This document shows positions 1 through 6,615 of a stretch of 23,035 bases of DNA, in pieces. Position 1 is the first letter of the stretch, and each line of letters starts with the position of its first letter. Both the position numbers and the translations under genes were made by a program. Origin of the DNA: CAILLO01 sp964579735 (GTDB lineage: Bacteria; Bacillota; Clostridia; Saccharofermentanales; UBA5734). The DNA lies in the NCBI GenBank assembly GCA_964579735.1, contig CAZOHH010000039.1:1-23035 (forward strand). The letters run 5' to 3'. The notes beneath the pieces are model-generated. The model was not told where the DNA came from and did not search any database. It saw only the letters and a program-made list of their open reading frames with translations.

Positions 1-34
1 GTCCGACCGGCATCTTCCGACCGCGATGTCTTGT

Positions 35-2842
35 TCAGTCGATCTTCGGCAGCCGGATTCGTACGGTGGTTCCCTGACCGGGTGCGCTGTCGATCGTGAG
101 ACCGTACGCCTCTCCGAAGTAGATCTTGATGCGGGCGTGAACGTTGTTCAGTCCGATGTGGTTGGCGTGGCGGTCCTCGAGCTTGTTCCGGATCTGCTCC
201 AGCTTCTCCGGAGAGAGTCCGACCCCGTCGTCCTGGACGGTGAAGACGATCTCCTCTTCCTCCTCGCGGCAGCGGATCAGGACGTGTCCGCCCTTCTTCC
301 GGGTTTCGAGTCCGTGATGGATCGCGTTCTCGATGATCGGCTGGAGGATCAGCTTGATGGTCTTGCGCTGCAGGAGCGCGTCGTCGACATCCCACTCGAA
401 TTCGATCTTGCTGCTGTTCCGTAGTTGGACGATCTCGGTGTAGGACTGGGCATATCGCACTTCCTGCTCGATGGTGATGACGTTCTCGATCCGGCTGATG
501 CCGTACTTGAAGAGGTTGTTCAGGGAATCGATCATGACGACCGCTTTCTTCACGTCGCGGTCGTAGATCGTCCACTTGATGGTCTCCAGGGTGTTGCAGA
601 GGAAATGGGGGTTGATCTGCCCCTGCAGCGCGATCAGCTCGAGCTCCTTCTTCTGACCTTCCAGCTCTCTCCGGGCCATCTTGGCGATCAGGACCTCATC
701 GATCAGGTTCTCGATTCGCTCGACCATCCCGTTGTACGCGCCGACGAGTTCGTGGATCTCACTGTAGGAGGAGTCCTCGGAGACGCTCTCGAACGAATCG
801 TCGATTCCAGTCGTCTCGATCATGGAGCGGAAGCGGTTCAAGGGGCGGACGAAAAGGTACGAGAAGAACCAGATCAGGAAAGTCATGAACAGGATGATGG
901 CCAATGTGTAGTAGATGTTGACGACCAGCAGCCGGCTGCTTTCGCTCTGGATCCGGTCATAGCTGTATTTCTCGACCAGATACCAGGGGGTGTTGGCGAT
1001 GGGCTCCTTCAGGAGGAGGTAGTTGCCGTTTCCGGACGTGGAGGACGAGCCGTCCGCTTCAGTGCCCGCGGCCATTCCGATCTGCTTCTTGTCGACGTGG
1101 GAGACGATGGTGCCGTCCTCCGCCTCGATGAAGATGTCCACGCCGTCGGACAGGGAACTTCGGTACATCTGCTCGAGGTAGGACTCCTCGACGCCGATGC
1201 GGGCATATCCGATGGTCGTCGGAACCGCGATCTCCTTGTCGCTGATATATTGGATCCGAATCAATGCGTAGACGTACCATCGACGGTATTCGTTCAAGGT
1301 CGGACCGACCCAGAGCGTCTCCCCCTTCGTGGCGGTCAGACGGTCTGAAAGCGCGACGTCGAGGTAGGTGTCCTGACCGTTGATGTTGCTCAGGATCAGA
1401 CGGTTCTCGATATCGTAGACGCTGATCTGGCTGTAGTACTGCCCGACCTCCATCTTCTCGTTCAACTTTCGGAAGATGGTATTGGAGTCGCTTCGGGTTT
1501 CCTTCGGAGCGGAGATGAACTGCTGCACCGTCCGATCATAGAGGATGCTGCGCCCGATGGTGTCGTTCTGCTGGAGAAGCGAGACGAGGTTCTCCTGCAT
1601 CTGGTCGAAATTGATGCGGATGGACTTCTCGATTTCGTTCTCCATGATTCGAATCGAGCCAAAATGGTATAGCGTCGTGAAGAGGGACACGGGAATGAAA
1701 AGGACTGCGAGGAAGTAGAAGATGAACTTCGTTCGAAGCGAGACCCGGCTCCGCGCGGCGAGTTCGATATGGTAGACGGAATTCTCGTCGGAACCCTTGT
1801 ATTCCCTCAGCTTGCGGATCAGTTCGCGGAGAAGTCGCATGGTGCCGTCGAGCAGGAACTTCGAAAGCGGAAACGTCAGGAAGAGGCAGAGGAGCAGGAC
1901 CAGGAGCATGATGCGCTGCAGGTTCTCCATCTGGCTCTTGAAATCATCGAGGTTCTTCAGATAGAGGATCTTCCAGCCGTTCACGTATGCGTTCACGGAG
2001 AAGCCCTCCATGGACTGTCCCCGAGCATCGATGGAGATCCGGCTGATGTCGCCGGACGTGGTCTGGGAGGAATCCAGGCGAGTCTGGCTGGTCAGGAGAT
2101 CCGTGTTGCTCCAGGCGACATGGTCGACGGTGTTGTAGAGGGCGATGTCCTTCTTGCCGCTGAAGATGCTCTCCAGCATCGATTTCTTCGAGATGACGAA
2201 CACGCAGCCGTATTCGATGCCATTGCGCACCAGCAAACTGCCGTAGCTGACCTGGGACAACAGGACGTTGAGGGAGGTGTGGACGGTGGGCACGATGATG
2301 TCCTGGTGGACCGAGGCGTCGAGCTCGAAGAGCCGAGGCGCTTCCGATGACCTAAGGACCGAGTAGATCGCGGTGCTGTCGACGACGTTCTGGTAGCGCA
2401 CGTTGTAGAATGTCGTCGCGCCGGTCGTGTAGACGGCGTCGTTCGTGAGGACGACGATCGATTCCACGTTCTTGTCATGGAGCTTCAGCTCTGAAAGGGA
2501 GGCTTCGATCTGCCGCGTGAGCTGGAGGTTCAGGAACTTGTCGTTGTTGGCGAGATTGACTTCGTAACGCTTCAGGTCCTCGATCAGGGCGTCGTCGTTG
2601 GCTATGAGTTGGGCGATGTTGCGGATCTCGGTGAGGTTGAATTCGAGCTTCTTGTTGATCTGGAAGAGCTCGCTCCGCTTGATGTCGTCGACGGATCCGT
2701 TCATCATGGCGACCGAATTCTGGTAGGAGATGACGCTGATGGCGACCAACACGAGCACGACCATGCCGACGGACACGATCAGGTTGGAGGTCTGCATCCG
2801 GATGCGGAAGGGCTTCTTGAACAGGGAGATCTTCCTTGCCAT
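35..2842 (-). CDS. YesM-type membrane sensor histidine kinase with two sensor regions
   Basis: A 935-aa membrane histidine kinase that would pass a phosphate to the response regulator encoded just upstream. Visible order: TM1 about residues 20-40; first extracytoplasmic region 41-310; TM2 about 311-332; short cytoplasmic loop; TM3 about 373-395; second extracytoplasmic region (dCACHE-like) 396-637; TM4 about 638-665; HAMP-like linker; His_kinase box QINPHFLCNTLE with phospho-acceptor His746; ATPase domain with N-box LILQPIIENAIHHG (831-844), DDGVGL (871-876) and GQGT (922-925). The family's usual architecture has two TM segments and one sensor, at about 580-620 aa, so this protein is markedly long. 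The ATG shares one base with the regulator's TGA (TGATG). An AGAAGGAGG lies inside the regulator's last codons, about 14 nt before the ATG, which is a rather long spacing. The consensus Tyr of HFLYNTLE is Cys here. The ligand is unknown; a sugar or oligosaccharide is inferred from the neighbours. Confidence 0.95.
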   Translation of the reverse strand: MARKISLFKKPFRIRMQTSNLIVSVGMVVLVLVAISVISYQNSVAMMNGSVDDIKRSELFQINKKLEFNLTEIRNIAQLIANDDALIEDLKRYEVNLANNDKFLNLQLTRQIEASLSELKLHDKNVESIVVLTNDAVYTTGATTFYNVRYQNVVDSTAIYSVLRSSEAPRLFELDASVHQDIIVPTVHTSLNVLLSQVSYGSLLVRNGIEYGCVFVISKKSMLESIFSGKKDIALYNTVDHVAWSNTDLLTSQTRLDSSQTTSGDISRISIDARGQSMEGFSVNAYVNGWKILYLKNLDDFKSQMENLQRIMLLVLLLCLFLTFPLSKFLLDGTMRLLRELIRKLREYKGSDENSVYHIELAARSRVSLRTKFIFYFLAVLFIPVSLFTTLYHFGSIRIMENEIEKSIRINFDQMQENLVSLLQQNDTIGRSILYDRTVQQFISAPKETRSDSNTIFRKLNEKMEVGQYYSQISVYDIENRLILSNINGQDTYLDVALSDRLTATKGETLWVGPTLNEYRRWYVYALIRIQYISDKEIAVPTTIGYARIGVEESYLEQMYRSSLSDGVDIFIEAEDGTIVSHVDKKQIGMAAGTEADGSSSTSGNGNYLLLKEPIANTPWYLVEKYSYDRIQSESSRLLVVNIYYTLAIILFMTFLIWFFSYLFVRPLNRFRSMIETTGIDDSFESVSEDSSYSEIHELVGAYNGMVERIENLIDEVLIAKMARRELEGQKKELELIALQGQINPHFLCNTLETIKWTIYDRDVKKAVVMIDSLNNLFKYGISRIENVITIEQEVRYAQSYTEIVQLRNSSKIEFEWDVDDALLQRKTIKLILQPIIENAIHHGLETRKKGGHVLIRCREEEEEIVFTVQDDGVGLSPEKLEQIRNKLEDRHANHIGLNNVHARIKIYFGEAYGLTIDSAPGQGTTVRIRLPKID

Positions 2843-4437
2843 CAGTCGACGACGATCCTCCTTCTGTAATTGAGGGGCGTGACGCCCGTGATCTTCCGGA
2901 AGGCCTTGCAGAAGTGGGCCGTGTCATAGAATCCGACCAGCCCTGCGATGTCGGTGATCTTGTAGTCGTAGCTCTCCAGAAGCTTCTTCGAGCGCTCGAT
3001 CCGGAATTCGTTCAGGTAGTCCGAGAAATTGACGCCGGTCTTCTCCTTGAACAGGACACTGAAATAGGAGGGGTTCATGAAGACGACCGCTGCGGCATCC
3101 TCGAGCTTGACCTTCTTGCTGAAGTTCTCCTTGATGTAGTCATGGATCTTCCGTACGAAGACGTCCTTTTCATTGAGCCGGGCAGGTGCCTGCGCCAACT
3201 GGAGGAAGTGGTCCTCCATTCGCTTTCTGAGGTCGTCGATCACGAATCCGGTTCCCAGGTCCTTCTCGGTGAACTCGAAGCCAAGGTCGTCGCCGGCGCC
3301 TTCCTTTTCCCGAAGGAATCGCTTCACGGATAGAGCCAGTCGAAGGCAGCGTTCGAGAACCCACTCGACCTCGGGTGCCTGGCTCCGGATTTCGCTGAAA
3401 TAGTTCATCATGAGGTTGCGGATGTGGGCGGCATCATTGCGGAACACGCTTTCCGCAAGCTCCTGTCCGAGTTGGTCGAGCTTCTGGAGGAGCGCCGGGG
3501 AAGCGCTCTTCATGAGGACGTCATAGGCGAGGTTGAAGGTGTTCCGGCCCTTGTAGAAGCCGGCTCGGATGCCCTGAATGGATTCCGAATAGGCCTTTCC
3601 GACCTCGGAGAGGTCGTGGGATTCACTGACGCCGCAGACGAAGTCGAATTCGCAGTGGCTCCCGAACCTTGACTTCAGTTCCTCCAGGAACGCCTTCACG
3701 GCGCGCTGGTGGAGAAGGGAAGACCCCGTGAGGATGGCTGCGAACTGGGTGGAGTCGAACTGGCAGAACTCGAGCTTCCAATCCTTCGAATCAGGACAAG
3801 TCTCGAGTGCGTCCCGGACCGCTTCCTGGACGCGGACGGCGTCATCCGCGACAGTGGCGCTCAGTGGGTTCAGGCGGTAGACGAGACACCTCACGCGGGA
3901 GACCTCCATGGCGAGGCCATAGGTCTCGATCCCCTCCTGAACGGCTGCCGGGTCCTTGAGCCTGGACTCCAGCAGATCCCGGAGAAAGGCGTAGCGTTCG
4001 ATGCGGAGATAGCGGTTGCGGTTGTCGACGAGTTCGGACAGGGTCGCCATCTCCTTGTCCTGGGCGGCGATTTCGTCGCGAAGCGTAGTGAAGAGATCGA
4101 TGATCTCCTGGCTGGAAGTGGGCTTGAGGATATAGGCCCGGGCTCCGTACCCCATCCCCGCGCGCGCATAATCGAAGTCGTTGTACCCGCTCAGGATGAC
4201 GGTCCGAATGCCCTGGTAGCGATGTTGAATGGTCTTGAGGAGTTCCAGTCCATCCATGACGGGCATCCGGATATCGGTGAGAACCACGTGGGGACGTTGG
4301 GCCGCGATGGACTCGAGGGCCTGCTTCCCGTTCTCGGCCAGACAAGGCTCTTCGAAGCCCAGATCCGCCCAACGGAAGTTGTTCTTCAATCCGTTGCGGA
4401 TGATCTCTTCGTCGTCGACGATGAGAAGCCTGTACAT
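2842..4437 (-). CDS. YesN-type response regulator with AraC-family DNA-binding domain
   Basis: A 531-aa cytoplasmic transcription regulator. The N-terminal receiver domain (about 1-120) shows the acidic pair in VDDEE, phospho-acceptor Asp55 in VLTDIRMP, Ser83 in ILSGYNDF and Lys105 in YILKP. A poorly conserved middle region of about 300 residues follows. The C-terminal 100 residues form an AraC-type double helix-turn-helix, with the second helix-turn-helix recognisable in ITDIAGLVGFYDTAHFCKAFRKITG and the terminal GVTPLNYRR signature. The ATG at 4437 was chosen because MYRLLIVDDEE is the usual receiver start; a TTG 39 nt upstream would add an atypical leader. It is co-transcribed with the kinase gene, which begins on its stop codon. 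Divergent orientation to the glycan operon makes that operon its likely target. This is inferred from context and not shown by the sequence. Confidence 0.95.
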   Translation of the reverse strand: MYRLLIVDDEEIIRNGLKNNFRWADLGFEEPCLAENGKQALESIAAQRPHVVLTDIRMPVMDGLELLKTIQHRYQGIRTVILSGYNDFDYARAGMGYGARAYILKPTSSQEIIDLFTTLRDEIAAQDKEMATLSELVDNRNRYLRIERYAFLRDLLESRLKDPAAVQEGIETYGLAMEVSRVRCLVYRLNPLSATVADDAVRVQEAVRDALETCPDSKDWKLEFCQFDSTQFAAILTGSSLLHQRAVKAFLEELKSRFGSHCEFDFVCGVSESHDLSEVGKAYSESIQGIRAGFYKGRNTFNLAYDVLMKSASPALLQKLDQLGQELAESVFRNDAAHIRNLMMNYFSEIRSQAPEVEWVLERCLRLALSVKRFLREKEGAGDDLGFEFTEKDLGTGFVIDDLRKRMEDHFLQLAQAPARLNEKDVFVRKIHDYIKENFSKKVKLEDAAAVVFMNPSYFSVLFKEKTGVNFSDYLNEFRIERSKKLLESYDYKITDIAGLVGFYDTAHFCKAFRKITGVTPLNYRRRIVVD

Positions 4438-4480
4438 GGGCCTGCCTGCCTTTCCGCGGGGAAGAACGAATGGCAATGGA

Positions 4481-4496
4481 ACGATCGTCGGATCGT
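4481..4496. promoter_or_regulatory. Perfect 6-bp inverted repeat, possible operator or leader hairpin
   Basis: ACGATC and GATCGT flank a 4-base centre (GTCG), about 45 bases upstream of the response regulator ATG. It could be an operator, or a short hairpin in the leader of the regulator mRNA. Repeats this short can arise by chance in GC-rich DNA. Confidence 0.25.
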
Positions 4497-4517
4497 GCCG
4501 ATTTACAGGGCGAGCAT

Positions 4518-4523
4518 ATCATA
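4518..4523 (-). promoter_or_regulatory. Weak candidate -10 box for the regulator/kinase transcript
   Basis: On the minus strand this reads TATGAT (5 of 6 to TATAAT), about 80 bases before the regulator ATG. No good -35 hexamer sits 16-18 bases upstream. The place where it would be overlaps the inverted repeat at 4535-4553, so activator or repressor control is possible. Confidence 0.25.
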
Positions 4524-4534
4524 GGCATGACCCA

Positions 4535-4553
4535 AAGGATATACTTTATCCTT
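4535..4553. promoter_or_regulatory. Perfect 7-bp inverted repeat in the divergent promoter region, candidate operator
   Basis: AAGGATA and TATCCTT flank a 5-base spacer (TACTT), inside the most AT-rich stretch of the window. The centre lies about 45 bases upstream of the TATAAT box at 4588. That is a position from which a bound activator could contact polymerase. It also covers the -35 zone of the weak minus-strand promoter candidate. Binding by the AraC-type regulator is a guess; that family often uses direct rather than inverted repeats. Confidence 0.4.
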
Positions 4554-4563
4554 CGAAGATAAT

Positions 4564-4593
4564 ACAACAAAAGGCACCCTCGATTCGTATAAT
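4564..4593 (+). promoter_or_regulatory. Candidate promoter of the glycan operon
   Basis: A perfect TATAAT lies at 4588-4593, about 50 bases before the first ATG (4643). The best -35 match at suitable spacing is ACAACA (3 of 6 to TTGACA, 18-base spacer). A strong -10 with a poor -35 fits an activator-dependent promoter. The predicted start near 4600 gives a leader of about 40 bases containing the ribosome binding site GAGGAGG (4628-4634). Confidence 0.45.
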
Positions 4594-4642
4594 CACAGTG
4601 TATGGTCCATGGTTCCACACCGAATCCGAGGAGGGCGAATCT

Positions 4643-6592
4643 ATGTCGGTCGAGTCGATCGGGAAGTCTGTTTTCCACGTTTCCCCGCAGGGCGACGACC
4701 GCAATCAAGGAACGCTCGAAGCCCCCTTCCGGAGCGTCGATGCGGCGGTCACTGCAGTGCGCACGGTCGTCGACGGAGCCCGGGAGGACGTCGTGGTCTA
4801 CCTGCATGAGGGCGTCCACACGATCGACCGCACGATTCTCCTCGCGCCGGAGGATTCCGGGCGGAACGGCCGACGGGTCATCTACCGCGCCTTCCCCGGC
4901 GAAACCGCCGCGATTTCCGGCGGCGCGACGGTCGGCGGGTGGGAACCCGACCTCACGAGCGGCATTCCGGGACTCTGGAAGACCCACCTGCCGCTCATCG
5001 AGAACACCCGCAACCTCTACATCGACGGCCGGCGGGCCACGCGGGCGAAGAGCTCCGAGAAGACGACCAACGGCTGGGACCTGCTCAAGGACCCCGAAAT
5101 GGTCCTCCACAACCGCATCGGCTCCTACACGGGATATCTCGGCGAGCTGCTCATATACGAAGGCTACCGGACGACCCGCAAGGAAATGGCGGATTGGCGC
5201 AACCCCACGGACATCGAATTCGTCTACGACGTGGGCTGGACCCACTGCATCTGCCCCGTGGACGCGATCGTCCCGGACGGGGACGGCGCCATCGTGCGCA
5301 TGCGGAATCCCTGTTTCAAGGACTGCCTGGTGAAGGGCGGCGTGCAGATCGGCAGCCCGAACTACCTGGAGAACGCCTTCGAACTGATGGACGAGCCCGG
5401 TGAGTGGTACTTCGACCGCACGGAGCGCGTCCTCTATTACATTCCGCTGGAAGGGGAGGACATGGCGACGGTCGAGGCAATCGTCCCGACGGTCGAATGC
5501 CTGCTGGACTTGAGCGGAAGCTACGACCGGCCCGTCGAGAACGTCGCCTTCGAAAACCTCACGTTCCGCCACTCCACGTGGCTGAAACCCTCGCTTGTCG
5601 GTCACGCCGAGACCCAGGCCAACCTCTCCAAGAACTCCGACGACGACTTCAACACCCACTCCTCCTTCGTCAAGCCGCAGTCCGCCGTCCACCTCTCCGC
5701 CACGCGGAACATCGCCTTCGAGGGGTGCACGTTCGAGTCCCTGGGCTGCACCGCCATCGACATCGAGAACGGCGCTATCTGCACCGTGGTCCGCGGCTGC
5801 GAGTTCAAGGACATCTCCGGCAGCGGCATCATGATCGGCGGCTTCACATTGGAAGACGCGCACCCCGCGGACCTCCGGCGGACCGTCACCGGCACCCTCG
5901 TGACGAACAACTTCCTCCACGACATCGGCGTCGAGTACCGCGGCGGCGTGGCGGTCCTGGCCGGGTACGCGCACGGGACGACGGTCTCCCACAACGAAAT
6001 CCGTCACTGCTCCTACACGGGGATTTCCATCGGCTGGGGTTGGGGCTACTGGGACGAGGATTCGGATGCCCGGATCACACACAAGCCCCCGGTATTCTAC
6101 CCCCGTTTCCATGAGCCGACGGTGGCAGGGGAGAACCACATCGAGTACAACCACATCCACGATGTCCTGGAGAAGCTCCATGACGGCGGCGGCATCTATA
6201 CGCTCTCCCTGCAGGCGGGCTCCACCATCCGAGGCAACCTCGTCCACAACAACGGCCGCTTCACCGGTGACCGCTACGACAAGGACATGCTGGTCGGAAA
6301 CGCCACGACCCTCCCCAAGGAGGAGCTGAAGAAGCTCGAAGGGCTGAAGGGATTTCCCGGCGGCATCTACCTGGACGAGGCCAGCGGCGGCTTCGACGTG
6401 AGCGAGAACATCGTCTACGACGTCGCGATTCCCTTCAACTACCATGACGTGGGGATGAACGGCCGCTTCGGCACCAACCGCATCCATGACAACCATTTCA
6501 ACATCCGCCCCGAGGACCCGCGCTTCCCGGTCGACCTAGCCGACAAGGCCGGGCTCGAACCGGACTTCAGGCACCTGACGCAGCGTTCTTGA
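4643..6592 (+). CDS. Right-handed parallel beta-helix protein, GH141-like glycoside hydrolase
   Basis: A 649-aa protein and the first gene of the operon. The start HVSPQGDDRNQGTLEAPFRS resembles the xVSPxGxDxNxGTxxxPFxT opening of pectate-lyase-like beta-helix enzymes. It is followed by an AISGGATVGGWEP stretch, RNLYIDGRRATRAKSS and FRHSTWLKPS, which by recall match the layout of GH141 enzymes (alpha-L-fucosidase or xylanase activities). The second half has the asparagine- and histidine-rich rungs of a beta-helix, for example NHIEYNHIHDVL and GGGIYTLSLQAGS. The ATG at 4643 is supported by GAGGAGG eight bases upstream; reading-frame extensions further upstream run into the promoter region. There is no signal peptide, which is unusual for secreted members of this fold and points to a cytoplasmic role. 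GH120 or a polysaccharide lyase are alternatives, and catalytic residues cannot be assigned by eye. Confidence 0.85.
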   Translation: MSVESIGKSVFHVSPQGDDRNQGTLEAPFRSVDAAVTAVRTVVDGAREDVVVYLHEGVHTIDRTILLAPEDSGRNGRRVIYRAFPGETAAISGGATVGGWEPDLTSGIPGLWKTHLPLIENTRNLYIDGRRATRAKSSEKTTNGWDLLKDPEMVLHNRIGSYTGYLGELLIYEGYRTTRKEMADWRNPTDIEFVYDVGWTHCICPVDAIVPDGDGAIVRMRNPCFKDCLVKGGVQIGSPNYLENAFELMDEPGEWYFDRTERVLYYIPLEGEDMATVEAIVPTVECLLDLSGSYDRPVENVAFENLTFRHSTWLKPSLVGHAETQANLSKNSDDDFNTHSSFVKPQSAVHLSATRNIAFEGCTFESLGCTAIDIENGAICTVVRGCEFKDISGSGIMIGGFTLEDAHPADLRRTVTGTLVTNNFLHDIGVEYRGGVAVLAGYAHGTTVSHNEIRHCSYTGISIGWGWGYWDEDSDARITHKPPVFYPRFHEPTVAGENHIEYNHIHDVLEKLHDGGGIYTLSLQAGSTIRGNLVHNNGRFTGDRYDKDMLVGNATTLPKEELKKLEGLKGFPGGIYLDEASGGFDVSENIVYDVAIPFNYHDVGMNGRFGTNRIHDNHFNIRPEDPRFPVDLADKAGLEPDFRHLTQRS

Positions 6593-6615
6593 TTCCCGGA
6601 ACGGAGGCAGCCCGC

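Noticed and set aside
1..34. Possible terminator after the histidine kinase
   Set aside because: Only 34 bases are visible downstream of the stop, with no stem followed by a T run.
425..1348. Plus-strand open frame of 307 codons opposite the histidine kinase
   Set aside because: It lies wholly inside a well-supported kinase gene on the other strand and has no recognisable motif; it is a GC-codon shadow.
4481..4496. The 6-bp inverted repeat as a transcription terminator
   Set aside because: The stem is short, there is no following T run on either strand, and it lies upstream of the regulator gene where a terminator would make no sense unless part of an attenuator.
3842..6496. An 884-codon minus-strand open frame spanning the intergenic region and the beta-helix gene
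   Set aside because: Most of it is the antisense of the beta-helix gene, and its end is an out-of-frame reading of the response regulator. It crosses the divergent promoter region and has no domain or ribosome binding site.
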